The notes beneath the pieces were generated by a model. That model was not told the DNA's origin. It saw only the letters and a program-made list of their open reading frames with translations, and did not search any database. This document shows, one piece after another, positions 1-8,614 of a stretch of 64,000 bases of DNA (position 1 is its first letter; every line of letters starts with the position of its first letter). The position numbers were made by a program, and so were the translations under genes. This stretch comes from Blautia faecis (GTDB taxonomy: Bacteria; Bacillota; Clostridia; Lachnospirales; Lachnospiraceae): contig NZ_JAJCIA010000013.1 in assembly GCF_020554845.1 (NCBI RefSeq), positions 1 through 64,000 of the forward strand. Reading direction: 5' to 3'.

Positions 1-81
1 CATTGGGACATTTTCCTTTGTGGTATATTAGGACATTATCATAAATGGTTCATAAAGATATTTGGATTTGATTTTAAATAC

Positions 82-110
82 TTGCAAAATCTCGCAATAC
101 ATGGTAATAT
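82..110 (+). promoter_or_regulatory. Predicted sigma-A promoter of the left-edge ORF
   Basis: TTGCAA at 82-87 and TAATAT at 105-110 are separated by 17 bp. This would give a leader of about 170 nt before the ORF at 287. The rest of 1-286 is AT-rich and I see no gene in it. Confidence 0.5.
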
Positions 111-286
111 AGACTATCATTTCAAAGTCAATCTTTACTTATCTTTTTTATTCATCTATATCATCTTTATATCTTTATAATCCAAACAATACCACACATT
201 CAAATGAATCGTTACACCATTTTTTAAGAAAGGGGTATTTCTATGTATTTATTTTTAGCAGGAAAAGTAGAAAAAGGGGGGATTCT

Positions 287-1045
287 ATGCAGATTTATTC
301 TGCAATGATTCCGGTGAAGGAAACATTTTCAAAGAAAGAATTTGTGCGGCTGCTCTTGGAGTGGAATCAGGGAAGTCCGCATGACAGGATGAAGGGAGTG
401 CGCTGGCAGGAGGAACAAAGACTGCTGGCAGTGGAAGACCTTCCGGAAAAGCGGATAATCGCGGCAAGATTTCAGAAAACAGACAGTTATGGAATGATCT
501 GGACGTCTGATCTTGTCCTGAATCTGGAAGAAAAGAGACTTTCTGTCAGGCTGGATCAGGAAGTGACAGAACAGACAAGCTCATTTTTTTACCGTTTTTC
601 TCCCCCATATTTTATCAGACTGGTGATACGGAAGGGGTACGCTGGAATGGATGGGAGGCTGCCTGTTACAGGGAAGCCCGTATCTTTGGGAATCGGAGAA
701 AAAGAACTGGCAGAAAGGGTACTCCTTGGAAAAGAGCACTTTCAGCTGCCGATCGTCTATCTGACAAAAAAATGGGACGGCTGTTACCCTCTGAATGCCG
801 AGCTGCTTTCGGAGCAGCTTCAGGGAACGGCTCATGTATTGAAAGAAACGACGCCGGAGCTTGGGAAGCTTCTGAGAAAAAAATGTAATGGGGAAAATCC
901 GCATCATGGAGCCATTGGAATTTATTATCCCTGTGTCTCTGCAGAAAATAAAAAGATCCATTTTGAACCATATACGGAAGAAATTTTGTTACAAAAAATT
1001 GTCAATATGATCTATCGGTATGAGAACCAGCAGACAGTAAGATGA
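287..1045 (+). pseudogene. Unrecognised soluble protein, 252 aa, probably cut short at its C terminus
   Basis: The start ATG follows a G-rich ribosome-binding site. There is no signal peptide or membrane segment. I do not recognise a catalytic motif; from memory, the N-terminal half (METFSKKEF-like start, LPIVYLTKK, then GTAHVL near residue 180) resembles a longer uncharacterised Firmicutes family found on conjugative elements. Its last codons run into DNA that belongs to the opposite-strand SNF2/methylase fragment, so the stop codon at 1043-1045 is probably supplied by the neighbour. Both genes overlap tail to tail by 57 bp and both lose similarity to their families at about position 1041. 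I infer that it is a 5' fragment joined to another element. It could instead be an intact short variant. Function is unknown. Confidence 0.45.
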
Positions 1046-2635
1046 ATCGTCCGAAAATGCCCTTTTGTTGGCATTACTTCCAATGACACCATACTTTGCC
1101 GTATAAGCATCATAAACTTCATTTAAACGTTTCTGAAGAGCAGCAATATCCTCATCACTGGAATATTCATCCATCTGCAGGGCAATCAATTCTCTTATGG
1201 TATCTCTGACACCAATCATTCCTTTTACACGCTCTGCTGTCATTGCCGGCATTTTAACCGGATTCATAAGGGAATTGATCCGATAATAGATCTGATCATC
1301 AACCACTGTAAAGCTGTAATTTCTTACGTTCGGATCAGCCGGGATACTTTCTATCATTTCATCCAGTTCCGATTCCCGGTCAAGTGCAGGTGTCATAGTT
1401 CCCTGAATATGTTTGATTGCTTCTGACAGCTGAATTTCCAGATCTGCTTCTTCTATCGGTGAACAGGTTGTTTCTATACCATATGGACCTGAAACCTCTT
1501 CCATTTTTCCAAGAATCATTTCCGGATGCTCTGCAAAATATTGATTTACCTTTATTCCGTTTGCGTCACTACCAAGCTGAACCCATTCCGGCTCTTCATG
1601 GGAAATACTTTCTCTCTTCTGAAAAAACAGGATGTCCGCCGTTACTTCTGTTCCTGCATTGGCTGAAAATGCGGTATTGGGAAGTCTGATTGCCCCAAGC
1701 AGTTCTGCCCGCTCAGCAAGGTATCTTCTCACTTCCGGTGATACTTTGTCCATTGTTCCTTTTGTAGTAATCAGTGCAGCTACACCACCCGGTCGAAGTT
1801 GATCTATGGATTTTGCGAGGAAGTAATCATGGATAAAGAAATTATATTTTTCATACTGTCTGTCATTTACTTTATAAGCTCCAAACGGTACGTTACCGAT
1901 TACTACATCAAAAAAATCATTCGGATAATCCGTCTTCTCAAAGCCTTTTATCTGGATATTTGCATCTGGATATAACAGACTGGCGATTCTTCCGCTGATG
2001 CTGTCCAGTTCTACACCATACAACTTTGAATCTTCCATTTTCTCCGGAAGCATACCAAAGAAATTTCCAACTCCCATTGCAGGCTCTAAAATATTTCCCT
2101 TTTCAAATCCCATATTTTCCAATGCCTGATACATACTCTCAATGACAATGGGCTGTGTATAATGGGCATTCAGGGTAGATGCTCTTGCGGCGGCATATTC
2201 TTCCGGGGTTAGTACTGTCTTCAGTTCCAGATATTCGGTTTCCCAGGCAGGCTTGCTTTCGTCAAAAGCATCTGACAATCCGCCCCAACCAACATACCGG
2301 GATAAAATCTCCTGTTCTTCTGCTGTTGCATGACGGTTTTCACTTTCGCATTTTTTAAGCAACTGAATAGCCATGATGTTTGCACGGAATTTTTCTTTTG
2401 CAGTCCCCCGCCCAAGAGCATCGTCTGTAATGTGAAAATTAACCACCTGTATTGGTTCTGATATTTCTGAATCCTCTTGAGCAGGCAATTCGTTTGTCAT
2501 TGCCTGCTGATCAGGAAATAATGGTTCTTCCGTTTCTGCATCTTCTGGCAATTCAACATCCGGTAACTGGCTCTGAAGCTCCTGCATATCTGCCAACTGC
2601 TGTGCCTCTTCTCTTTCCTGATATCTTTCCTCCAT
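989..2635 (-). pseudogene. SNF2-helicase/N6-adenine-methylase giant protein, internal fragment
   Basis: This is a 548-residue piece of the very large (usually over 2000 residues) ICE-borne protein that fuses an N6-adenine methylase to an SNF2-type helicase. The visible part has the RYVGWGGL motif near residue 112, NAHYTQP near 155, the SAM-binding EPAMGVGNFFG near 185 and the catalytic-type GNVPFGAY near 247. It breaks off after AFSDDSSY, where the family would continue into the rest of the methylase and the helicase; the last 15 or so residues are foreign read-through. An in-frame TAA lies two codons upstream of the first ATG and there is no good ribosome-binding site, so the 5' end is also lost. 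It is a remnant of a conjugative element just outside the tRNA-Arg island. Family assignment is firm; activity is very unlikely. Confidence 0.8.
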
Positions 2636-2654
2636 TTCTTATCTGTAACAGAAA

Positions 2655-2702
2655 AAGCCTGTCCAGATAGATTTCTTTTTGAAATCTGATCCAAACAGGC
2701 TT
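2655..2702 (-). terminator. Hairpin with T-tract at an element end
   Basis: A two-part stem (AAGCCTG with CAGGCTT, and an inner AGATTTC with GAAATCT) is followed on the minus strand by TTTTT. A hairpin of the same architecture stands at 26871-26914 in the corresponding place of the island. Confidence 0.55.
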
Positions 2703-3020
2703 ACTGTTGACCTTAGTTTTCACTAAGCAAAGATTTTATTGTATTCACACCTAATAACTTACCGCCGGATATTTCCCTTCCTCTTTTTTCTTATCTGAGC
2801 TTGAATTTACATCCACTTTCTCAAATAAACAGCTGGCTTTTCTCTTTTATTAGAATTTCGATTTATTTCCAGCTATTATACCAGCAATGCGTTTTATTAG
2901 ACAGCGGCTAATAGGATTCTTTCCGTATTAGCTGATATTCCATTCCATTTTCCCTCTGAAAAAACAAAAAAGCGGAAATTATATTAGAAATTTTTCTAAT
3001 ACATTCCGCTTTTGATAGGA
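2703..3020. other. Non-coding end of a second, older element
   Basis: No gene is visible. The stretch carries TTAGCTG-like motifs (2829-2837, 2869-2877, 2897-2913 and 2925-2934) and ends in a terminator beside a tRNA-Arg(CCU) 3' half. The order hairpin, repeats, terminator, tRNA-Arg is the same as at the right end of the island (26871-27329), although the sequences are clearly diverged. Confidence 0.45.
2968..3013 (-). terminator. Terminator of the split tRNA-Arg gene
   Basis: A 10-bp stem (AAAAGCGGAA with TTCCGCTTTT) encloses an inner palindrome TTAGAAA/TTTCTAA. It sits directly 3' of the tRNA-Arg 3' half and has a T-rich tail on the minus strand. Confidence 0.65.
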
Positions 3021-3061
3021 CGTCCCGTGCGGGAATCGAACCCACATCTAGTGCTTAGGAG
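3021..3061 (-). tRNA. 3' half of the split tRNA-Arg(CCU), attL side
   Basis: Read on the minus strand, this gives the anticodon loop CTCCTAA, the 3' anticodon stem GCACT, a T arm (GTGGG-TTCGATT-CCCGC), the acceptor strand ACGGGAC and discriminator G; CCA is not encoded. The 5' side of the anticodon stem is missing here, because the bases in front of the loop (AGTTG) do not pair. The matching 5' half is at 27562-27600. Its acceptor strand GTCCTGT pairs at 7 of 7 positions (one G-U) and its stem AGTGC pairs 5 of 5. The two halves therefore belong to one 72-nt gene split by the island. Confidence 0.88.
3054..3061. repeat. attL core
   Basis: CTTAGGAG (CTCCTAAG on the minus strand) is identical to 27562-27569. 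It covers the tRNA anticodon loop plus one base. Confidence 0.75.
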
Positions 3062-3428
3062 CAACTTTTATGCAGGTTCAGACTAGTCCAACAGAGACAA
3101 CCTATTCATTTATAAGTCCAGTAAAAAAGCGCCTTCCCGGACTATTTCTGTTCATATAAGATCATTGAAAATTATTCCGGATTTTTACATTTTCTGAGAA
3201 AATGATTGTACGCTTCTAATATAAAGCGCCAACTCCATCTATAATTTTTCAAATCATAAAATCCAACTATCCTGCCCATTTAAAAGCGGGAAATGAAATG
3301 TGTGATACACTATTTTCTTTGTCAGATTTCTTCTAAATTATACATCAGATACCGCCATTTACGCAAGATGCTTTGACCACTATTTTACCTCTTTTTTCTC
3401 ACATGCTCTGATTTGATCTCATAAATAA
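3062..3428. other. Left terminal non-coding region of the island
   Basis: No gene is visible. Motifs sharing AGTCC/GGACT occur at 3081-3090, 3111-3120 and 3139-3145, close to the core. They could be arm-type integrase sites, but that is inference. Confidence 0.35.
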
Positions 3429-3458
3429 AACCGGCAGAGATTTTGCTCTCCACCGGTC
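3429..3458 (-). terminator. Terminator of the integrase operon
   Basis: The stem ACCGG...CCGGT has an inner AGAG/CTCT pairing and is followed by a TTTTAT tract on the minus strand, just past the integrase stop. Confidence 0.75.
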
Positions 3459-3468
3459 TACTTTTATC

Positions 3469-4869
3469 CTAATTATGTTCCCCTTGCATTGATTTTGCTA
3501 ATGATGTCAGCAACACAGCCATTTCCGGATTGCTGAGAACTTTTGCAAGTAACTCTGCGTCCACTCCTTCTGGAACTTCCATCATCGTCCTCTTTTCTGT
3601 ATCATGGATCTGCGGATTCAGATTCTTCCTGTTATAAAAGGAATCTTCCAACAGTGTCGCATTGCGCCGTCTGTCTTCATCTATGATATGCGAATACACT
3701 TCTGTAACCATATCTGCCTGTGCATGACCAGAATCTCCCTGTACCGCCTTTATATCACCGCCGTTCAACTTAAGCTTATAGGTAACACTCATATGCCGGA
3801 AACTGTGAAACACAATCTGTGGTAAATCATGTTGTTTGATCAGCTTATTCAGGGAATCTCTGATATACGCACCGCCCCTTGGAAGTCCATATTCAGTAGC
3901 AAGGATAAGGCCATAGTCCTGGTATTCTTCCTGCAAAATATCCTTTATCTCCTCCTGCTGTGCTTTCCATGCAATCAGTTCTTCAGCTACGCTCCTGGGT
4001 AAAAACACTTTCCGCACGCTGCTTTCTGTTTTTGGTGTTTTCATAATGCGTACCGTCTTATTCGTTTTCCGCTCCTCTGGAAATATGACGATCACATCTT
4101 TCTGGTCTAATTCCTCTAACGCTTTTTTGCTGACTCTCTGTACTTCCTTATTTACATAAAGATACGCCCGGTTTTCTTTGATCGCTTCTTCTGATATATC
4201 TACGCAGTCCCAGGTAAGCCCCAGTAGTTCTCCTATTCGAAGAGAACCGGCAAAGGCAAGGTTCATACACAATTTCAGGCACTCATTTTCACACACATCC
4301 AGAGCATATGCAAAGGTCTCTGCATCCCATATTGCCCGTTTCTCTGATTTATGCTTTGGTACCGTCGCTTTAAATGCTGGATTCTTCTCCATGATGTCCC
4401 ACTTCACAGCCTGATTAAAACAACTCTTCAGCAGCTTATGTACATCACGGATTACACTGGTAGATACGAACTCGCTTCTGACATTTCCGTTCAAGTCTGG
4501 AACGGATGGCGTCTTTGTCAGCGTCTTATAGTAAATCTCCAGGAATCTGGTATTGATATCCGTCAGTGGAGTTTTCCCAATGATAGGCAATATATAATTC
4601 TTCAGCAATGACATATTCCCGTCATAGGTAGACAATGCCCACCTGTCTTTTCCATACAGTTCTACATACTCATTTATCAGATCCTCCAACGTCTTACAGT
4701 TCGATACGATAATACCGCCTTTTTTCTCTTTCAGTTCGATTTCTGCTTTTCTGATTTTAGCTGCGTTCTTTGTATCATACGTTTCCCACTTCTGTTTCCG
4801 CTTTCCATCTGTATCTTTACAGTAATATACGACACAATATTTGTTATTTTTCTTCTGTATCGAAGCCAT
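3469..4869 (-). CDS. int: Tyrosine site-specific integrase of the island
   Basis: This 466-residue phage/Tn916-type integrase is expected to join the island to the tRNA-Arg anticodon loop. An N-terminal arm-binding region covers roughly residues 1-60, a core-binding domain 61-165 and the catalytic domain about 175-410. Catalytic residues are visible as R211 (in LRIGELLGLTW), H355 and R358 (HSFRH), H382 and the nucleophile Y392 (VYSH). It is adjacent to the attL core, as usual for such elements. The HTH-array gene ends one base upstream of its ATG, so the two are probably translationally coupled. All catalytic residues are present, so it is likely active. Confidence 0.93.
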   Translation of the reverse strand: MASIQKKNNKYCVVYYCKDTDGKRKQKWETYDTKNAAKIRKAEIELKEKKGGIIVSNCKTLEDLINEYVELYGKDRWALSTYDGNMSLLKNYILPIIGKTPLTDINTRFLEIYYKTLTKTPSVPDLNGNVRSEFVSTSVIRDVHKLLKSCFNQAVKWDIMEKNPAFKATVPKHKSEKRAIWDAETFAYALDVCENECLKLCMNLAFAGSLRIGELLGLTWDCVDISEEAIKENRAYLYVNKEVQRVSKKALEELDQKDVIVIFPEERKTNKTVRIMKTPKTESSVRKVFLPRSVAEELIAWKAQQEEIKDILQEEYQDYGLILATEYGLPRGGAYIRDSLNKLIKQHDLPQIVFHSFRHMSVTYKLKLNGGDIKAVQGDSGHAQADMVTEVYSHIIDEDRRRNATLLEDSFYNRKNLNPQIHDTEKRTMMEVPEGVDAELLAKVLSNPEMAVLLTSLAKSMQGEHN

Positions 4870-4870
4870 G

Positions 4871-5776
4871 CTATACCACCCCCTTTTCCTTCCGCTTCAA
4901 TAACCACTGTTCAAATGCTTCTCTTGGAATACGAATAATCTTTCCTGTTTTTCTGACCGAGATTTTTCCTGTGGTGTACCAATAAGCTATGGTTGCAGGC
5001 TCAACTCCTGCCAGTTCTGCCGCTTCCGGCACTGTCAGATACTCCAGACATTTTTTTTCCTGGCTGTGATCTGCTTCTGCAAGGCATCTTCGCTTATAAT
5101 TCTCATATTCCCGTTTTTCTTTCAACTCCAATTCTTCATATTCAAAATTAAACAGCTCATAGGTATCCTGTGCCTGCAAGAATCGCTCAAAGCTCTCCTT
5201 TGTCACCCTTCTCCGTCCGGCAATTACAATAACGTCCAGCAATGGGGCATATTTTTTACTGCTCAGGATTCCATATACGGTACTTCTTGGAACGTCAAGC
5301 AGCCGGGCCATTTCCGGCATACTGAGACTGGCTGCCTCTGCAGCTGCATCTTTCTTACGATCTTCCTGTGTACGGTATCTGGACTGGCTGTAATACCAGT
5401 CCCAGAAGGCATCCGTCGGCACTCGCATTCTTTCATTCACGGTAACTGTCTCAATATTGTTTTTCTTCAATATCTCATATACCGTTGCGTTGTCCGTCCC
5501 CAGCATTTCCTGTATTTCTTTTGGGGAATAAGATCTGAGCCTCAACTCCTTTCCCGGTGCTTCTCCATTGACTTTATGATACCAGTCCTGATTGGCATAC
5601 CACTTTTCAAAACTGGCAATTTCAACCCTCATCTTTCCAAGCAATGTTTCTGTCCGAAAATAGTTTTTATGAACCAGCCAGTAACGATCCGTCTTCTTTA
5701 ATCCCAGCATATCCCCCATCTCGTGGACACTCATCCACTTTCGGGGTTTTGCCGACGATCCAACTCTTTGTATCAC
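4871..5776 (-). CDS. Protein with four tandem excisionase-type winged HTH domains
   Basis: This 301-residue protein is built from four HTH_17/MerR-like units at about residues 15-62, 83-130, 149-205 and 243-297. Each has the pattern of a short helix pair (such as SMPEMARLLDVPRSTVYGIL), a wing and a terminal F.W/F.Q segment. The last ends in IRIPREAFEQWLLKRK, typical of excisionases. It lies between xis and int in one minus-strand operon, so a role in building the intasome or choosing recombination direction is likely but inferred. Single-domain excisionases are the rule; four in one chain is unusual. It could equally be a transcriptional regulator of int. Confidence 0.7.
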   Translation of the reverse strand: MIQRVGSSAKPRKWMSVHEMGDMLGLKKTDRYWLVHKNYFRTETLLGKMRVEIASFEKWYANQDWYHKVNGEAPGKELRLRSYSPKEIQEMLGTDNATVYEILKKNNIETVTVNERMRVPTDAFWDWYYSQSRYRTQEDRKKDAAAEAASLSMPEMARLLDVPRSTVYGILSSKKYAPLLDVIVIAGRRRVTKESFERFLQAQDTYELFNFEYEELELKEKREYENYKRRCLAEADHSQEKKCLEYLTVPEAAELAGVEPATIAYWYTTGKISVRKTGKIIRIPREAFEQWLLKRKEKGVV

Positions 5777-5839
5777 TGCCTTGTTTCACTCTCCTTCCAT
5801 TTATTTTTCTTAAATCATATCTCACAATTCGCAAAAAAT

Positions 5840-6046
5840 TTAGGATGTCACAGAAGCATTTCCCTTATCCAACCACTCGTCAAAACTCTTCTTGGAAATG
5901 CGGTAGCCACCGCCTTCTAACTGAATCCAGCGGAACTCATTTTGTCTCAACAGCTTATAGACCGTTGATCTGCTGACATCCAGCATTTCCTGTAAATCCT
6001 TCACCGTATAACATCTTTTTTCTGCCATATTTTCACTCTCTTTCAA
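5840..6046 (-). CDS. xis: Excisionase-family HTH protein
   Basis: This is a 68-residue single HTH_17 protein. It has the helix-turn-helix YTVKDLQEMLDVSRSTVYKLL, a wing (WIQLEGGGYRISKKSFDEWL) and a short basic tail. Length and layout match excisionase/recombination directionality factors. It lies upstream of the four-HTH protein and integrase on the same strand with a gap of about 60 bp. Its role in excision is inferred from family and position. Confidence 0.75.
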   Translation of the reverse strand: MKESENMAEKRCYTVKDLQEMLDVSRSTVYKLLRQNEFRWIQLEGGGYRISKKSFDEWLDKGNASVTS

Positions 6047-6110
6047 TCTGTTTTGATTTTATTTCTAAATACAAAAATCATGAAAAAGTTAAGAGTTCCG
6101 TTCTCACTCT

Positions 6111-6587
6111 TTAACCTATTTCATACATTTTCCGCATTTTCTTTAAGATTGCACTGACCTTCTGAGACATACTAACCTTTGAAATTCCCAGTTTTTTCGC
6201 CAGTTCTACCTGCTTCATACCATCAAAGTAGATGGACTTGATAATAAACTGTTCATGTTCTGACAGCTTTGCGATATTCTGATGCAATTCTGCAGATTCA
6301 GCCTGCAGAATTACCAGATCTTCTACGCTCCGCTGGCACTCATCCGGTAAATCCTGCACTCCGATTCCATCTGTATTCTCACTGAAAACACAGTCCAGAA
6401 GCTCTGTCCACTTTGTTTTTCTTGTCATGGTTTCTGGGTCTTCCGGCTGCCACTTTTTACTTCTGTAAACTTCATTACGGTAAGCGGAAAGCATTGCCTT
6501 GGCTACCTCTCTGGTTATTTCATAAAATTTCCCATCAACTTTTGCATAAAATTTGTCATTGAATTTATATGGATGCTCTACATACAT
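6111..6587 (-). CDS. Sigma-70-like regulator of the integration module
   Basis: This 158-residue protein has a C-terminal sigma region-4 HTH (about residues 105-152): LSEHEQFIIKSIYFDG, then QVELAKKLGISKVSMSQKV. The N-terminal half is charged and has no clear region 2. Such small sigma-like proteins are common upstream of xis/int in clostridial ICEs and are thought to drive the module's expression. A GGAGGAACG sequence lies in front of the ATG. First gene of the int-xis operon. Whether it binds core RNA polymerase cannot be told from sequence. Confidence 0.75.
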   Translation of the reverse strand: MYVEHPYKFNDKFYAKVDGKFYEITREVAKAMLSAYRNEVYRSKKWQPEDPETMTRKTKWTELLDCVFSENTDGIGVQDLPDECQRSVEDLVILQAESAELHQNIAKLSEHEQFIIKSIYFDGMKQVELAKKLGISKVSMSQKVSAILKKMRKMYEIG

Positions 6588-6982
6588 CGTCCGTTCCTCC
6601 TGAATTTGAAATCTGTTTCGTGTTCCAAATTCAAGAGCGGAGGGGACCGGCTCCTTCTGATGCCTCTGATCATGCGTACTGATTTCCTTTCAGGCCACCA
6701 GATCAGGCAGACCTGTGGCTTATTGGCCGGAAATCAAAATTTCAGGGCAACAAAAAAAGCCCCTCCGGGGTGCTAACCCGAAAGAGCTTTTCTAATAATC
6801 ATATGAAGTTTTCCTGCTGTTCTTTTATTTCCAGCATAATCAGTATAACAGTTCAAAGTATCAGGGGTATCTCAAATACCTGCCGTAAAGTATCACTGAT
6901 TCCTATAAAAGTATCATCATTTGATACTTTTTAAATTGACATAAAAATACACCGGAACTCACCAGCCCGATGTATGATCTTC
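6588..6982. other. Non-coding spacer with two hairpins
   Basis: No convincing gene. A GC-rich hairpin with a minus-strand T-tract lies at about 6748-6790 and another at 6907-6932. The remainder shows nothing recognisable. Confidence 0.5.
6907..6932 (-). terminator. Terminator of the ribbon-helix-helix gene
   Basis: AAAAGTATCA and TGATACTTTTT form a compact stem around a 4-6 nt loop. It sits downstream of the small minus-strand gene at 6983-7147. Confidence 0.7.
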
Positions 6983-7147
6983 CTATTTATTTAATGTGCC
7001 ATGATCTTTCTCATGTTGAGCAATCGCCTGACGAATCAGATACAGCACTTCTCCATTGATAGAACGCCCCTCAAATTCAGCAAGACTTTTCAGTTTTCCG
7101 TGCGTCTCAGAATCAATCCGAAGACCAAGATGTTTATCTTTTTCCAT
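6983..7147 (-). CDS. Small ribbon-helix-helix (Arc-type) DNA-binding protein
   Basis: A 54-residue ORF starts at ATG 7147 behind GGAGAGG with good spacing. The product has the Arc/MetJ pattern: a beta strand KHLGLRIDSETHGKL, then helices SLAEFEGRSINGEVLYLIRQAI, then a charged tail. Members of this family bind short direct or inverted repeats as dimers and often repress their own promoter. The divergent region 7165-7260 has three AAGTACA repeats that are candidate operators. It is encoded opposite to the membrane protein gene at 7286. Family assignment is good; the target is inferred. Confidence 0.8.
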   Translation of the reverse strand: MEKDKHLGLRIDSETHGKLKSLAEFEGRSINGEVLYLIRQAIAQHEKDHGTLNK

Positions 7148-7164
7148 ATGGCTTCCTCTCCATT

Positions 7165-7260
7165 TGATAAGTACAAAATAAGTTCATAATACGAGTACAT
7201 TTTAAGTACAAAACATGGTAAAATGGTTTAAATGAACTTGTTTTAAGTACACTATATTTT
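7165..7260. promoter_or_regulatory. Divergent control region with AAGTACA repeats
   Basis: AAGTACA occurs three times (near 7169, 7205 and 7245), twice as TTTTAAGTACA, between the ribbon-helix-helix gene and the gene at 7286. The regular presence of this heptamer fits an operator for the small DNA-binding protein. Confidence 0.45.
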
Positions 7261-7285
7261 ATTATTAGGGGAGAGCATCAAAAAT

Positions 7286-8005
7286 ATGAAGAAAGAAAAG
7301 CGATATTATCAAATCCGAATAGATTATTTCTGGCTTTCCATACTGGCAGTCATAATTGTTATCTCCATAATCATCGCATATTATGCCTCTGCCCATGAGC
7401 AGACATCTTCCCAACCAGTATCTACTAAACACCGTGCTGACATTGATGTAACTTTTGACGATCTGCGCTCATCCCTGGAAAACACATCAGAATGTTATCT
7501 ATGCGGAAATGCGGAAGAAAGCCTGATGAGCTACTTTAGAAACTTTGACACTATTGGATTGATCTCGCTGAATGACTGGTATGTGATTGATTTTCCACTG
7601 AAAAATTACGATGAAAATGGAAATGAGGTAGAAAGTGCTACTTCAACTTCATTCCTCTCTGGGAATACAGGTGAAATATCTTATTCTTCAGACGGAACTC
7701 CAAGCCGTGGTATGGCAAGCATAGATGTGACGTTGCCGGAAAATTATGAAATTGATACTAACATGCTAGAAAACCATTTATGCCAGAATTGCCTAAGTAA
7801 AGTTGCAGCTTCATTAGAATACAGAAAGACGGACGGAGAAAATAAAGAAGCTATTCCATTGTGCATAGTTGATTTCAAGACATTGGAAATTTACTCACTA
7901 CAAGATTACTGGAGAGCATATTTTGTCCGAGACTATTATGTAGAAATGGATTTTGATGATAATATAGTAAGAACAGAAGTATTTTACTTGCCAGAACGTA
8001 TATAA
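7286..8005 (+). CDS. Membrane-anchored protein with two CxxC motifs, unknown function
   Basis: A 239-residue protein starts behind AGGGGAGAG. A basic N terminus is followed by one transmembrane helix (residues 17-35), so most of the chain should lie outside the cell. Two cysteine pairs stand out, CYLCG near residue 73 and CQNC near 167; they could hold a metal or form disulphides. No catalytic family is recognised. It is followed after 26 bp by a small ORF in the same direction and probably shares a transcript with it. The AAGTACA repeats upstream suggest control by the neighbouring ribbon-helix-helix protein. Confidence 0.6.
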   Translation: MKKEKRYYQIRIDYFWLSILAVIIVISIIIAYYASAHEQTSSQPVSTKHRADIDVTFDDLRSSLENTSECYLCGNAEESLMSYFRNFDTIGLISLNDWYVIDFPLKNYDENGNEVESATSTSFLSGNTGEISYSSDGTPSRGMASIDVTLPENYEIDTNMLENHLCQNCLSKVAASLEYRKTDGENKEAIPLCIVDFKTLEIYSLQDYWRAYFVRDYYVEMDFDDNIVRTEVFYLPERI

Positions 8006-8031
8006 CAAATATGGGAAAGAGGTGATACTAT

Positions 8032-8235
8032 ATGGGAATAATTAAATATTTTAGAAAAAAATACTGGGAAGCAGCCATTTTCAGGGGTGGGCGGCGCATA
8101 CCATTTAGCTGCGATGGCTTGACAGCTGTTCCTGATAGAGCCTATGCACTGTTTACAGAAAAAGAATTGGAAAAAATTTACAACGATAGAAATGAATTTT
8201 ATAAGAAGCTAATGCAGATGATTGATTCATATTAA
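8032..8235 (+). CDS. Small hypothetical protein, 67 aa
   Basis: The ORF has a good ribosome-binding site (GAGGTG, 8 nt before ATG) and lies 26 bp after the CxxC membrane protein gene. The product is basic and aromatic at the N terminus (FRKKYWEAAIF) and ends in a charged helix (TEKELEKIYNDRNEF). No signal peptide, membrane segment or known family is seen. Real by position and start signal; function unknown. Confidence 0.5.
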   Translation: MGIIKYFRKKYWEAAIFRGGRRIPFSCDGLTAVPDRAYALFTEKELEKIYNDRNEFYKKLMQMIDSY

Positions 8236-8488
8236 CAAAAGGTCAATCAAAATTTTATTTGTTACATAAATTAAAAGGTAAATATGTTCAAACATAAGGC
8301 CTCGGAATCTTAATGATTTCTGGGATTTTCTATTATTGAGATAAGGCTATTTATAGCAATTTAAACCGAATTATGATAACATAAGGCAAAGATAAATCGT
8401 TGTTTGGCGATTTAGTAAAGCCCGATAGATTAATTTTATAGGGAACAGAAAATTTAAATGTATCGTATTAGGAGATGAAAAAATCGAG
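8236..8488. other. AT-rich non-coding stretch
   Basis: No gene, RNA or repeat could be supported here. It separates the AT-rich island backbone from the GC-rich cargo block that starts at about 8600. Confidence 0.5.
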
Positions 8489-8614
8489 ATGAAATATAAA
8501 GAATATAAGGATAATTATGAATATATGTACGAACTTTCTGCGTACTTGCTTTCGTTTTCGGATACCGTACAATATTTATACAATGAATCGTCAAGAGAGG
8601 AGGCAACAAGGTGA
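8489..8614 (+). CDS. Possible 41-aa coupled peptide
   Basis: The ORF begins at ATG 8489 (AGGAGATG lies about 15 nt upstream) and its TGA overlaps the GTG start of the esterase gene. The product is acidic and tyrosine-rich (KYKEYKDNYEYMYEL) with no known family. The stop/start overlap suggests translational coupling, but an ORF of this size in AT-rich DNA can arise by chance. Confidence 0.3.
   Translation: MKYKEYKDNYEYMYELSAYLLSFSDTVQYLYNESSREEATR

Noticed and set aside
581..971. Minus-strand frames of over 100 codons opposite the left-edge gene
   Set aside because: They are shadows of the plus-strand ORF, which has the better start signal and codon pattern.
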